Assembly (NCBI GenBank): GCA_947629485.1
Contig: CANRDX010000001.1
Coordinates: 70,663 to 134,662, forward strand
Reading direction: 5' to 3'
DNA from: an uncultured Clostridia bacterium
GTDB taxonomy: Bacteria; Bacillota; Clostridia; Christensenellales; Borkfalkiaceae
Length of the DNA stretch: 64,000 nt
Shown: positions 18,151 to 26,077 of the stretch, in pieces
Layout: the number at the start of each line of letters is the position of its first letter
How positions within the stretch are numbered: the stretch's first letter is position 1
Translations under genes and position numbers: made by a program
Notes under the pieces: model-generated
What the model was told of the DNA's origin: nothing
Databases searched by the model: none
What the model saw: only the letters and a program-made list of their open reading frames with translations

Positions 18151-18401
18151 GCAAAAAACAGGAGCCGAAAGAGGGCGAGCGCAAGCGGGAACAGAAGATC
18201 GTATATATCGACGACGGTTCGACGGTCGCCGATATGAGCGGAACGCGCCGCGGCAACGGGCAGCGGAAAAAATCCACCGCCCGCGAGAAGGTGCGCACGT
18301 ATTTTTCCGTCGTCAAGCGCATGATCCTTCCCATGCTCTGCACCCTCCTCGCGTTTACGGTCGTCTTTCTGATCGTTCTCGCAGCCGCGGGAAGACTTTG
18401 A
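18147..18401 (+). CDS. Small single-pass membrane protein, conserved type of unknown function
   Basis: An 84-residue protein starting inside the oppF stop codon (ATGA overlap). The first half is charged. It contains K-I-V-Y-I-D-D-G-S-T-V-A-D-M-S, a phrase I associate with small clostridial membrane proteins. The last 28 residues form one hydrophobic helix. It should be an inner-membrane protein with a cytoplasmic N-terminus. Translational coupling to oppF suggests it belongs to the transporter operon, although a generic envelope role is equally possible. The operon ends here with a terminator. Confidence 0.75.
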   Translation: MSKKQEPKEGERKREQKIVYIDDGSTVADMSGTRRGNGQRKKSTAREKVRTYFSVVKRMILPMLCTLLAFTVVFLIVLAAAGRL

Positions 18402-18415
18402 ATCTTTTGGCAAAG

Positions 18416-18438
18416 AAACGGCGAAGCGCCGTTTTTTT
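18416..18438 (+). terminator. Rho-independent terminator of the protease-Opp operon
   Basis: AAACGGCG (18416-18423) pairs with CGCCGTTT (18427-18434) around AAG, followed by a T-run to 18438. It lies just after the small membrane protein and before the plsX promoter. Confidence 0.85.
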
Positions 18439-18502
18439 GTGCGCTTTTTTCATGCCTCGCGCATTGTTTTCCATTGTTTTTCAACGAACTTCGGTCAAAG
18501 TA

Positions 18503-18531
18503 TTGTGTTTTTTGAGAAAAAATGTTATAAT
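18503..18531 (+). promoter_or_regulatory. Promoter of plsX-rnc-smc
   Basis: TTGTGT at 18503-18508, a 17-base spacer, and TATAAT at 18526-18531 with extended -10 TG at 18523-18524. The -35 is weak and the -10 perfect. Confidence 0.7.
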
Positions 18532-18581
18532 CATTTCGTGCACGCATTTGCGAGACCGTCCGTATCATTCGGGAGTAAAAT

Positions 18582-19610
18582 ATGTTGAAAATCGTTGTAG
18601 ACGCGATGGGCGGCGATAACGCCCCCGCGGAAATCGTGAAAGGCGCGCTGCACGCGCTGGATATGAGAAAAGATCTTTCGCTCGTTCTCACGGGGGATGA
18701 AAACCTCGTCGGCCACGAGCTTGTGAAATATAAGTACGACGCTTCCCGCGTCGAGATCGTACATTGCGCCGAGGTCATCACCAACGACGACATTCCCACG
18801 CATGCCGTCCGCGCCAAGCGGGATAGTTCCCTCGTCGTCGGGTTGAAGCTCTTGAAGGACGACGCGGAAGTGGGCGGATTCGTTTCCGCGGGTTCGACGG
18901 GCGCCGTTCTCACGGGCGGGATCATGCACATCGGCAGGATCAAGGGGGTGCTTCGCCCCGCGCTGTGCCCCGGGATCCCCAATGCCCGCGGCTCGCTCAC
19001 CCTGCTCTGCGACTGCGGCGCCAACGCCGAGTGCAAACCCGCCTATCTTGCGCAGTTCGGCGTGATGGCTTCCGCCTTTGCGCAAGCCGCCTACGGCATC
19101 GAAGCGCCGCGCGTGGGGCTTCTCAACAACGGCACCGAGGAGCACAAGGGGGATCCCCTCCATCAGGAGGCGTATGCGCTGCTCAAAGAGCTTCCCGGCA
19201 TTAACTTTGTGGGCAATATCGAGGGAAGGGACATCATGTACGGCGATGTGGACGTCGCCGTCTCGGATGGATTCTCGGGCAACATTGCCTTAAAATCCAT
19301 CGAGGGCTGCGGCAAGACGGTCTCCGAAGTGCTGAATCGCGAGTTCCGCCGATCGCTCGCGAGCAAGATCTCCTATCTCTTTGCGCGCAAACGGCTGAAC
19401 GGGCTGAAATATATGCTCGACTATTCGCGGTTCGGCGGCTCCGTCTTTCTCGGACTGAAAAAAGTGGTGGTGAAGTGCCACGGCTCCTCGAAGGCGAAGA
19501 GCATTTCCGCGGCTGTGTTGCAGGCGGCGGACGCCTGCAAGGGCGGGCTGATCGGCAACATCTCGGCGATGCTCGAAGAGAGCCGCCTTTCGGTAGGAGC
19601 TGCGGAGTGA
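18582..19610 (+). CDS. plsX: Phosphate acyltransferase PlsX
   Basis: A 342-residue enzyme that converts acyl-ACP and phosphate to acyl-phosphate for membrane phospholipid synthesis. The family signature D-A-M-G-G-D-N-A-P begins at residue 7. G-F-V-S-A-G-S-T-G-A-V, the segment with N-N-G-T-E-E-H-K-G and the late D-G-F-S-G-N-I-A-L-K are also diagnostic. Length is normal. It overlaps the rnc start by 4 nt. The acpP gene that often separates plsX and rnc in Firmicutes is missing here. Confidence 0.96.
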   Translation: MLKIVVDAMGGDNAPAEIVKGALHALDMRKDLSLVLTGDENLVGHELVKYKYDASRVEIVHCAEVITNDDIPTHAVRAKRDSSLVVGLKLLKDDAEVGGFVSAGSTGAVLTGGIMHIGRIKGVLRPALCPGIPNARGSLTLLCDCGANAECKPAYLAQFGVMASAFAQAAYGIEAPRVGLLNNGTEEHKGDPLHQEAYALLKELPGINFVGNIEGRDIMYGDVDVAVSDGFSGNIALKSIEGCGKTVSEVLNREFRRSLASKISYLFARKRLNGLKYMLDYSRFGGSVFLGLKKVVVKCHGSSKAKSISAAVLQAADACKGGLIGNISAMLEESRLSVGAAE

Positions 19611-20263
19611 ACGGCGAGAATTGGACGGAGAAGGAATTCGGCGAGGCGGAGCGCGTCATAGGCTATCGCTTCCGCGACAGATCGCTCCTTCTCACGGCGT
19701 TCACGCATTCTTCCTATGCCGCCGCAACGGGCGCGGAGAGCAACGAACGGCTGGAATTTCTGGGCGACGCGGTGCTTCAACTCGTCGTGACGGAGATGCT
19801 CATCCGCCGCAGCAGCGAGGACGAAGGCGCCCTCACCGAACTGCGCAAGCAATATGTTTCGCGGACGGCGCTCGACGGCGCCGAGGAGCGGACGGGGCTG
19901 ATGCGCTTTCTGCGCTACTTCGGGAGCGAAAGCAATGTGGGCGGCAAGACGCGCTCCAATCTTTTCGAGGCGGTCGCGGGGGCTGTCTATTTAGACGGCG
20001 GATTGGAGGCGGCGCGGCAATTTTTGAAAGAGCATCTTCTCCGTATCGAGACGGAGAACTATAAAACCATTTTGCAGGAATACGTACAGGAGCGCGAAAA
20101 CAAGACGCCCGTGTACCGCACGCAGGAGGCCGAAGAGGGCTTTTTCTGCAAGGTCACGGCGCTCGGCGTTTCGGCGGAGGGCGCAGGCTCGAGCAAAAAG
20201 GCGGCGGAGACCGCCGCGGCGAAGGCGCTCTACGGGAAATTCAAAAAGGGGAATCACGCGTGA
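19607..20263 (+). CDS. rnc: Ribonuclease III
   Basis: A 218-residue double-strand RNA endonuclease for rRNA and mRNA processing. The catalytic signature N-E-R-L-E-F-L-G-D-A-V-L is intact, the second acidic cluster E-A-V-A-G-A-V-Y-L-D is present, and a double-stranded RNA-binding domain closes the protein. The GTG at 19607 is chosen as start because TAGGAG (19594-19599) precedes it and it overlaps the plsX stop (GTGA). Longer in-frame readings run through plsX coding sequence. The last codons overlap the GTG start of smc. Confidence 0.95.
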   Translation: MNGENWTEKEFGEAERVIGYRFRDRSLLLTAFTHSSYAAATGAESNERLEFLGDAVLQLVVTEMLIRRSSEDEGALTELRKQYVSRTALDGAEERTGLMRFLRYFGSESNVGGKTRSNLFEAVAGAVYLDGGLEAARQFLKEHLLRIETENYKTILQEYVQERENKTPVYRTQEAEEGFFCKVTALGVSAEGAGSSKKAAETAAAKALYGKFKKGNHA

Positions 20264-23200
20264 ATTTTAAGGAAGTAAGACTTGTAGGATTCAAATCCTT
20301 CGCAGATAAAACGTCGATCAAGTTCGACGACGGCGTCACATGTATCGTAGGTCCCAACGGGTGCGGCAAGTCGAACGTTGCCGACGCCGTGCGCTGGGTG
20401 CTCGGCGAGCAATCCGCAAAGACGCTGCGCGGCTCGTCCATGCAGGACGTGATCTTCGGCGGCACCGAGACGCGCCGCCAGCTCTCCTTCTGCGAGGTCA
20501 CGCTGGTGTTCGATAACAGCGACCGTCTCTTCGATATCGAATACGAAGAAGTCGCCATGACGCGCCGCCTGTACCGTTCGGGCGAGAGCGAATATCTTCT
20601 CAACATGCAGCCCTGCCGCCTCAAAGATATCGTGGCGCTTCTCCACGGCGTGGGGATCGGCAAAGAGGGCTATTCCATCATCGGGCAGGGCAAGGTCGCG
20701 CAGATCATGAACTCCAAGCCCGAGGACAGGCGCGCCATCTTCGAGGAGGCGACGGGCGTCATTCGCTTCAAGTCCGAAAAAGGGGAGATCGAGCGCAAGC
20801 TCGCGAGCGCGAAGGACAACCTCACCGTCTTCGTCCAGCGCATGGACGAAGCGGAAAAACAGCTTCATCCCCTCGAAAAACAGGCGGAGACGACGAGAAA
20901 ATACAGAGAATACAGCGAACAGCTCCGCTATGAGGAGATCAACGCCTACCTCGTCCGCAGCGACAGTTTCGAGCACGAGACCGCGCGCTACCGCGCGCAG
21001 ATCGCGGCGGCGGAGGGCGAACTCGGGGCGGTGGAAACCCGTCTCGAAGAGGTGGACGCCGAGGAGCTTGCGGGCAGAGAACACATCGCGCAGGCAGACG
21101 ATAAATTGCGCTCCCTCAATGAAAAGCTCCGCCTGTTCGAGGTCGGGATCGAGCGCAAGAGCGGCGACGCGCGCGTCATGAACGCGAAGATCAATTCCTA
21201 CCGCGATCAGCTCGAAGAGGCGGCGGACGACGTCGCATATTCCCAGCGCAGGACGCAGGAGATCGAAACGCTCGTCGCAAACAGCGAAAAGAAGCTCGAA
21301 CGCGGCGAAAAGCGGGCGCGCGAGATCGCCGAGGAGAGCATTCGGCTCAACAAGAAACTGCGGGAAGCGGACGCGCGCGTCTCCGTCTATGAGAAGATGT
21401 CCGACGAGCGACGCGCCAGCGAGATCTCCTCCGTGGAAAACCTCGCCGACGTCCGCGCCAACGTGGGCAGCCTCAACGCCCGCCGCGACGCGGCGCAGAG
21501 CAGGATCGATGAAGTGCGCGAGGCCGTAGAAAAGGCGACCGCGCGGAAAAACGAATATGTCCGTCAGCTCGGCGAGTGCCGCAAGGAGAAAGCGGCGTGC
21601 GAGGCCTTCCTCAACGCACAGCCCGAGCGGGAAGAAGCGATCGCGGAGGAGATCGCCGATCTCACGCGCTCCGTGCGCAAGATCAGCGAGGATATCGTAG
21701 ACTGCAACACTTCGATCGCCAATCTCACCAACAATCTCGAACTCTATCAAAACCTGAAAAACCGTTTCGACGGCTACAAGGAGTCTGTGCGCCGTCTCCA
21801 ACTTGACGCACAGCACAATCCCGAGCTGAACAAGCGCATCCGCGGCTCCATTGCGGATCTTGTCTCCACGGATAAGAAATATGAGGTCGCCATCGAGACG
21901 GCGTTCGGCGCCGCCATGCAGAATCTCGTGACCGCCACGCCCGACGACGCCCGCTATCTGATCGAATATCTCAAACGCACGAACGGGGGCATGGTCACCT
22001 TCCTTCCCGTCGAAGGAATGCGCCCGCGGCAGGATACCCGCGAGGTGGAGCGCGCGCTCTCGGAACAGGGCGCCGTGGGCCTTGCGAACGACCTCGTCCG
22101 CTACGACGAGTATTATTCCAACGTCGTCAAAAACCTGCTCGGCAACACCCTCATCTGCGATACGATCGCGAATGCCACGCGTATCTCCAAGCTCTATCCC
22201 CGCATGTTCAGGATCGTCACCCTCGACGGCGACAACATCGCCACGAGCGGCGCGATGACGGGCGGTTCACACAAGAAGGACAGCGGCAATCTGCTCGCGG
22301 GCGAGCGCCATATCAAGGAGTGCGAAGAGGGGATCGCGCGCAAGAAGGCGGCGGCGGAGAAACTGCGCAAGGCGCTTGCGGAATGCGAGAAAGACCTCGA
22401 AGAGGCGCAGGCGAACCGCGAAAAATTCCGCATCAAAGTGCAGGAGGAGACGGCAAACTTCGCCGTTCTCTCCCAAAAAGAGGCCACGCTCGACGGACTT
22501 ATCTCCGAAACGGACGCCGCGCTCGGCGAATATAACGCGCTCTTGGAGCGCCTGACGAACACGGTGACCGACCTCGAAAGCGCGGTGAATTCCTCCGCGG
22601 AAAACGAGGAACTTCTGAGCCGTATTCGCGCGGAAGCGGCGCAGGAGGCGCAGGCGCAGGAGGCGGAGATCGGCAAGCTCAAAGAGGAGCGCGACCGTCT
22701 CGCCGAACAGCTACATACCCTGCAAGTGGAGGGGGCGACCGTCGCTTCCGTCCGTTCCGCCGAGGAGGATAACATCGCCCGCCTCAACGCGGAGCGCACC
22801 GAACTTCTCAAAAAGATCGAGGAGACGCGCGTCAAGATCGCGCAGACGGAGCGCATCATCGAACAGCTCAAACGGGACGAGGAGAAGGCTTCGCTCACCG
22901 AAGAGGAACAGCGCACCGTCACGGCGCTGCGCACGAGGCTGGAAGAGGTGGAGGCGGAAAAACGCGCCGTCGCCGAGCGCCAGCAGGAGCTTTCCGAAGA
23001 GAAGCGCGCCCTTTTGACGAAACAGACGACCAAGACGGAAGAAAAGCACACCGCCGAACTCGAAATCTCCAAAGCCGAGACGACGCTCGAAAATATGAAA
23101 CAGCGCCTCGAAGAAATGTATCAGCTCGACTACGAGAGCGCGCAGCAGTACCGCGATCCCGACTACGATTTTTCGCAGGCGAATACCAATATCAACTCGC

Positions 23201-23856
23201 TCAAACATAAGATCGCCGCGCTCGGGCTTATCAACCAGACCGCCGTCGAGGACTACGAGAGCCTGCTCTCCCGCTACACCGAAATGCAGACCCAAAAGGA
23301 GGATCTCGATAAGGGGATCGTCGATCTTACGGGCGTGCTCAACGAACTGCGCGATACGATGCAGAAGAAGTTCGACGAAGGCTTTGCGGAGATCAACGAG
23401 AATTTCAGCAAGATCTTCAAGGAGCTGTTCGGCGGCGGAAAGGCGGAAATGCAGCTCGATTATACCGACTGCACCGATCCTCTCGAAGCGGGCGTCGAGA
23501 TCGTCGCTTGCCCTCCGGGGAAGAAGCTCACCAAGATCTCCCTTCTCTCGGGCGGCGAGCAGGCGTTCACCGCGATCGCCATTCTCTTCGCCATTCTCAA
23601 ATCGCATCCCATGCCTTTCTGTATTCTCGATGAGATCGAGGCGGCGCTCGACGAGGCGAACGTGGATCGTTTTGCGAAGTACCTCAAAAAGTTCTCGCAC
23701 GATACGCAGTTCATCGTCATCACGCACAGAAAGCCTACCATGTCGCAGGCAGACGTCCTCTTCGGCGTTACGATGGAGGAGAAGGGCGTCTCGAAGATCG
23801 TCTCCGTCAAGCTCTCCGAAGTGGAAAGCAGATTGGGGGGAGATACGGTGATGTAA
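20260..23856 (+). CDS. smc: Chromosome segregation ATPase SMC
   Basis: A 1198-residue condensin subunit that, with ScpA and ScpB, organises the nucleoid. Walker A G-P-N-G-C-G-K-S is at about 32-39. Two long coiled coils flank a hinge at about 505-670, which has the usual Gly-rich end (T-S-G-A-M-T-G-G). The ABC signature L-S-G-G-E-Q and Walker B with I-L-D-E-I-E-A-A-L-D are near the C-terminus. The start is GTG, overlapping the rnc stop. The order rnc-smc-ftsY is conserved across Firmicutes. The gene is directly followed by a repeat element. Confidence 0.97.
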   Translation: MNFKEVRLVGFKSFADKTSIKFDDGVTCIVGPNGCGKSNVADAVRWVLGEQSAKTLRGSSMQDVIFGGTETRRQLSFCEVTLVFDNSDRLFDIEYEEVAMTRRLYRSGESEYLLNMQPCRLKDIVALLHGVGIGKEGYSIIGQGKVAQIMNSKPEDRRAIFEEATGVIRFKSEKGEIERKLASAKDNLTVFVQRMDEAEKQLHPLEKQAETTRKYREYSEQLRYEEINAYLVRSDSFEHETARYRAQIAAAEGELGAVETRLEEVDAEELAGREHIAQADDKLRSLNEKLRLFEVGIERKSGDARVMNAKINSYRDQLEEAADDVAYSQRRTQEIETLVANSEKKLERGEKRAREIAEESIRLNKKLREADARVSVYEKMSDERRASEISSVENLADVRANVGSLNARRDAAQSRIDEVREAVEKATARKNEYVRQLGECRKEKAACEAFLNAQPEREEAIAEEIADLTRSVRKISEDIVDCNTSIANLTNNLELYQNLKNRFDGYKESVRRLQLDAQHNPELNKRIRGSIADLVSTDKKYEVAIETAFGAAMQNLVTATPDDARYLIEYLKRTNGGMVTFLPVEGMRPRQDTREVERALSEQGAVGLANDLVRYDEYYSNVVKNLLGNTLICDTIANATRISKLYPRMFRIVTLDGDNIATSGAMTGGSHKKDSGNLLAGERHIKECEEGIARKKAAAEKLRKALAECEKDLEEAQANREKFRIKVQEETANFAVLSQKEATLDGLISETDAALGEYNALLERLTNTVTDLESAVNSSAENEELLSRIRAEAAQEAQAQEAEIGKLKEERDRLAEQLHTLQVEGATVASVRSAEEDNIARLNAERTELLKKIEETRVKIAQTERIIEQLKRDEEKASLTEEEQRTVTALRTRLEEVEAEKRAVAERQQELSEEKRALLTKQTTKTEEKHTAELEISKAETTLENMKQRLEEMYQLDYESAQQYRDPDYDFSQANTNINSLKHKIAALGLINQTAVEDYESLLSRYTEMQTQKEDLDKGIVDLTGVLNELRDTMQKKFDEGFAEINENFSKIFKELFGGGKAEMQLDYTDCTDPLEAGVEIVACPPGKKLTKISLLSGGEQAFTAIAILFAILKSHPMPFCILDEIEAALDEANVDRFAKYLKKFSHDTQFIVITHRKPTMSQADVLFGVTMEEKGVSKIVSVKLSEVESRLGGDTVM

Positions 23857-23860
23857 AAGG

Positions 23861-24150
23861 TTTACAAATTTTGTTTTGCGGGTGGGCTACCGTGTCATTC
23901 CGAACCCCCAACGGGGGCGCCCCGCCCGCACGTTCCATTTTGTCGAAGGGCGGCACGAGCCGAAGGCGAAGTAGAGAATCCCCTAATACGAAGTCCATAC
24001 ATCGCAAAACAAAATTTCGTGAGGAAATGGGCTTTTACGCCTTCATTTTCTCGTCTTCTCGTTCGTTTCATCGGACAATAAGCCGAAAGGGTTCGGCAAC
24101 TTGGGGCGCGCAGCGCAGAAGCGTGGTTCTGCTCGCGCCGTAATTTGGAA
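23861..24150 (+). repeat. Structured intergenic repeat, copy A
   Basis: It fills the 353-base gap between smc and ftsY. It starts with TTTACAAATTTTGTTTTGCG (23861-23880), and the near-complement CGCAAAACAAAATTTCGT recurs at 24003-24020. The distal part has hairpins GCCGAA/TTCGGC (24082-24097) and GCAGAA/TTCTGC (24115-24132), and it ends in TAATTTGGAA. This copy carries about 55 extra bases after position 23915. No gene is visible in the gap. Confidence 0.85.
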
Positions 24151-24209
24151 AAGGGAATGGCGGGTGTACGATTCGCCCCATTGCCCACGCATTCAAAGAA
24201 AGGAGCTAT

Positions 24210-25106
24210 ATGGGATTTTTCGGAAAAATCAGAGACGCGCTCAAAAAGACGAAGGATAATGTCGCGCATAAGATGCGGCAGCTTTTTTTGAAAAATAAGA
24301 TCGGAGACGCCTTCTACGACGAGCTGGAAGAGATCTTGATCTCCGCCGACGTCGGCGTTTCGACTGCCGAAGAAGTCGTCGCCGAAGTCAAAGAAGAGGC
24401 GATCGGCAACAAGATAAAGGACGAGGCATTTGTCACCGATCTCTTGAAGGATATCCTCGAAGATACGTTAAACGAGGCACCCATGCCCGAGATCAAGTAT
24501 CCGTGCGTCATGATGTTCGTGGGCGTCAACGGCGTCGGCAAGACGACGACGATCGGCAAGATCGCGAATTGGTTCGTCCGCGAAAAGAAGTCCGTCACGG
24601 TGGCTGCCGCCGATACCTTCCGCGCCGCGGCGATCGATCAGCTCAATATTTGGGCGGATCGCGCAAAGGTGCGCATCGTCAAGCACGAGGAGGGGAGCGA
24701 TCCCTCCGCCGTCGTTTACGACGCCGTTTCCTCCGCGAAGGCGAGGGGAACGGACGTGCTGCTCATCGATACGGCGGGGCGGCTTCATGTCAAAGAAAAT
24801 CTCATGAACGAGCTGAAAAAGATGGATCGCGTGGTGGAGCGGGAATACTCCGAAGCGCACTTCTATAAATTTTTGGTTCTCGACGCCACGACGGGGCAGA
24901 ACGCCTGTTCGCAGGCGAAGGTGTTTAAGGACGCGGTCTCTTTGGACGGTATCGTCTTGACGAAGTTAGACGGTACGGCAAAGGGCGGGTTCGTGTTCTC
25001 CCTTTGCGGCGAACTCAAAGTGCCCGTCGTGTTTGCGGGCGTCGGCGAGAAGATAGAGGATATCGAACTTTTCGACGCCGAACAATTTGTAGAGGGATTC
25101 ATATAG
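24210..25106 (+). CDS. ftsY: Signal recognition particle receptor FtsY
   Basis: A 298-residue SRP GTPase that docks ribosome-nascent chain-SRP complexes at the membrane. The NG domain is complete: G1 G-V-N-G-V-G-K-T-T-T at about 105-114, D-T-A-G-R-L-H near 185-192, T-K-L-D-G-T-A-K-G-G near 250-259, and the closing G-V-G-E-K-I-E-D-I. The acidic A domain found in E. coli is absent, as in many Gram-positives; the N-terminus begins with an amphipathic helix M-G-F-F-G-K-I. AAAGGAG precedes the start. Ffh is encoded 2.7 kb downstream. Confidence 0.96.
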   Translation: MGFFGKIRDALKKTKDNVAHKMRQLFLKNKIGDAFYDELEEILISADVGVSTAEEVVAEVKEEAIGNKIKDEAFVTDLLKDILEDTLNEAPMPEIKYPCVMMFVGVNGVGKTTTIGKIANWFVREKKSVTVAAADTFRAAAIDQLNIWADRAKVRIVKHEEGSDPSAVVYDAVSSAKARGTDVLLIDTAGRLHVKENLMNELKKMDRVVEREYSEAHFYKFLVLDATTGQNACSQAKVFKDAVSLDGIVLTKLDGTAKGGFVFSLCGELKVPVVFAGVGEKIEDIELFDAEQFVEGFI

Positions 25107-25108
25107 GA

Positions 25109-25350
25109 TTCACAAATTTTGTTTTGCGAGGGGGCTACCGCGTCATTCCGAACCCCCAACGGGGGTGAGTGAATCCCCTAATACGAAGTCCATACATCGC
25201 AAAATAAAATTTCGTGAGGGGTTAGCCTGCTACATCTCTCAACTTTATCGCCCGCTGGACTCGGTTGTTCTCAAAGACAATAAGCGTGCGGTGGCGTGGC
25301 AAATGAGGGCGTGCAGCGCAGGGAAACCCTGCTCGCACCGTAATTTGGAA
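25109..25350 (+). repeat. Structured intergenic repeat, copy B
   Basis: It begins 3 bases after the ftsY stop with TTCACAAATTTTGTTTTGCG. The inner complement is at 25198-25216 and the distal hairpin GCAGGG-AAA-CCCTGC at 25318-25332. It ends TAATTTGGAA at 25350. It has the same orientation as the flanking genes. Confidence 0.88.
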
Positions 25351-25356
25351 TAGGGG

Positions 25357-25435
25357 TTCACAAATTTTGTTTTGCGAGGGGTCTACCGCGTCATGTTGAG
25401 CGAAGGCGAAGCTGAAGTCGAAACATCACCTTATT
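25357..25435 (+). repeat. Truncated intergenic repeat, copy C
   Basis: A second start sequence TTCACAAATTTTGTTTTGCG follows copy B after 6 bases. It continues into a GTCATGTTGAGCGAAGGCG-type segment and stops near CATCACC. The inner complement and distal hairpins are missing. Confidence 0.75.
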
Positions 25436-25488
25436 AAAAAGTTGACCCGACCGCGTCACTTCATGCGCATATCAGCGTCATAACCGAA

Positions 25489-25519
25489 AAGAGCAGGGAA
25501 AAATTCCCCGCTCTTTTTT
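25489..25519 (+). terminator. Terminator-like hairpin after ftsY and its repeats
   Basis: AAGAGC (25489-25494) with an inner GGGAA pairs with TTCCCC and GCTCTT ending at 25514, and the T-run extends to 25519. It may end the smc-ftsY transcript. Confidence 0.65.
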
Positions 25520-25537
25520 CGCGGCATTCAGCGATCA

Positions 25538-25557
25538 TTTGGCGACGGTCGAGTTTG
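25538..25557 (+). repeat. Direct repeat matching the 3' flank of the candidate RNA
   Basis: TTTGGCGACGGTCGAGTTTG here is nearly identical to 25789-25809 (TTTGGCGACGATCG then GAGTTTG), 251 bases downstream. The pair brackets the promoter and structured RNA at 25620-25794. Confidence 0.7.
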
Positions 25558-25619
25558 ACACATATATTGAATTTGAAATATACGAATTTTCGCAAGATTT
25601 TTCTTAAAAAAAACTCGAC

Positions 25620-25649
25620 TTGACAAATCTGCCCATTTTGTGATATACT
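25620..25649 (+). promoter_or_regulatory. Promoter of the candidate structured RNA
   Basis: TTGACA at 25620-25625 and TATACT at 25644-25649, 18-base spacer, extended -10 TG at 25641-25642. The expected start, 6-7 bases after the -10, is about 25656, which is the first base of the closing stem of the RNA. Confidence 0.75.
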
Positions 25650-25655
25650 AAATAT

Positions 25656-25848
25656 GCCAAACAATCATGAAAGTCCTTTGCGGGAGCACGGGCTTTTTTT
25701 GCATGACACATACTACCCTTGTGTGAATTTGACAGGACTGCAAATTCCAATGACGAGGGTAGGATGATTCCGTGCTTCATCATGATTGTTTGGCGACGAT
25801 CGGAGTTTGCGTTTTGTAGCGCGTCGGCTTCGGTCGGCGCACTTTTTT
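25656..25848 (+). ncRNA. Candidate structured RNA of about 190 nt (nested stems plus pseudoknot, own promoter and terminator)
   Basis: A perfect 15-bp closing stem pairs 25656-25670 (GCCAAACAATCATGA) with 25780-25794. Nested inside are P2 25683-25691/25770-25778, P3 25713-25722/25753-25762 and P4 25725-25731/25741-25747 with a 9-nt loop. Loop bases 25734-25739 (AGGACT) are complementary to 25672-25677 (AGTCCT) in the bulge between P1 and P2, a potential pseudoknot. A UUCG-capped terminator follows at 25816-25848. The ribosome site and start of the next gene come directly after it, so the element is either a free-standing small RNA or a terminating 5' leader (riboswitch-like). It has 6S RNA-like size and a long closing stem, but I do not recognise the 6S central bubble or any riboswitch core. 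Confidence 0.6.
25816..25848 (+). terminator. UUCG-tetraloop terminator of the candidate RNA
   Basis: GT(A)GCGC at 25816-25822 pairs with GCGCAC at 25837-25842. Inside, CGGC-TTCG-GTCG forms a tetraloop stem (25825-25836), then T6 at 25843-25848. It lies only 6 bases before the ribosome site of the gene at 25866. Confidence 0.7.
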
Positions 25849-25865
25849 ACTTTTGAGGAGGAAAT

Positions 25866-26072
25866 ATGTTCAGAGAGTATCAAGACGTCCGCATTAAGAG
25901 GAATTTGAAATATGTGAAGAGGCTTTCTTTGGTCGCGCTTATTTTATGTGCCCTTCTTATATATACATATCTTTTTTGGAAATGGTATTTGTATGAGGGG
26001 ATGATTTCAAATCCGAATGATCTTTCTTCATCCTATATCAGCCTTTTTGGGGTGGAGAGGATTTTTGGATAA
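25866..26072 (+). pseudogene. N-terminal part of an unrecognised membrane protein, probably split by a frameshift
   Basis: A 68-codon frame with a strong ribosome site (GAGGAGG 25855-25861). It has a basic start, one transmembrane helix (about residues 23-42) and then an outward-facing segment that stops at TAA 26070-26072. Reading shifts into the frame of the following gene at the T5-G4 tract 26044-26052. The shifted reading L-F-W-G-G-E-D-F-W-I-K-I-L-D-K-S-E runs directly into the next gene, which itself has only a TTG start and no good ribosome site. I therefore think 25866-26971 was one gene. A sequencing error in the homopolymer is as possible as real decay. No family recognised. Confidence 0.55.
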
Positions 26073-26077
26073 AAATT

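Noticed and set aside
25656-25848. Candidate RNA considered as SRP RNA or tmRNA because it lies between ftsY and ffh
   Set aside because: No SRP loop signature (GGAA tetraloop with the asymmetric AGCAG region) and no tRNA-like end with CCA or a tag frame.
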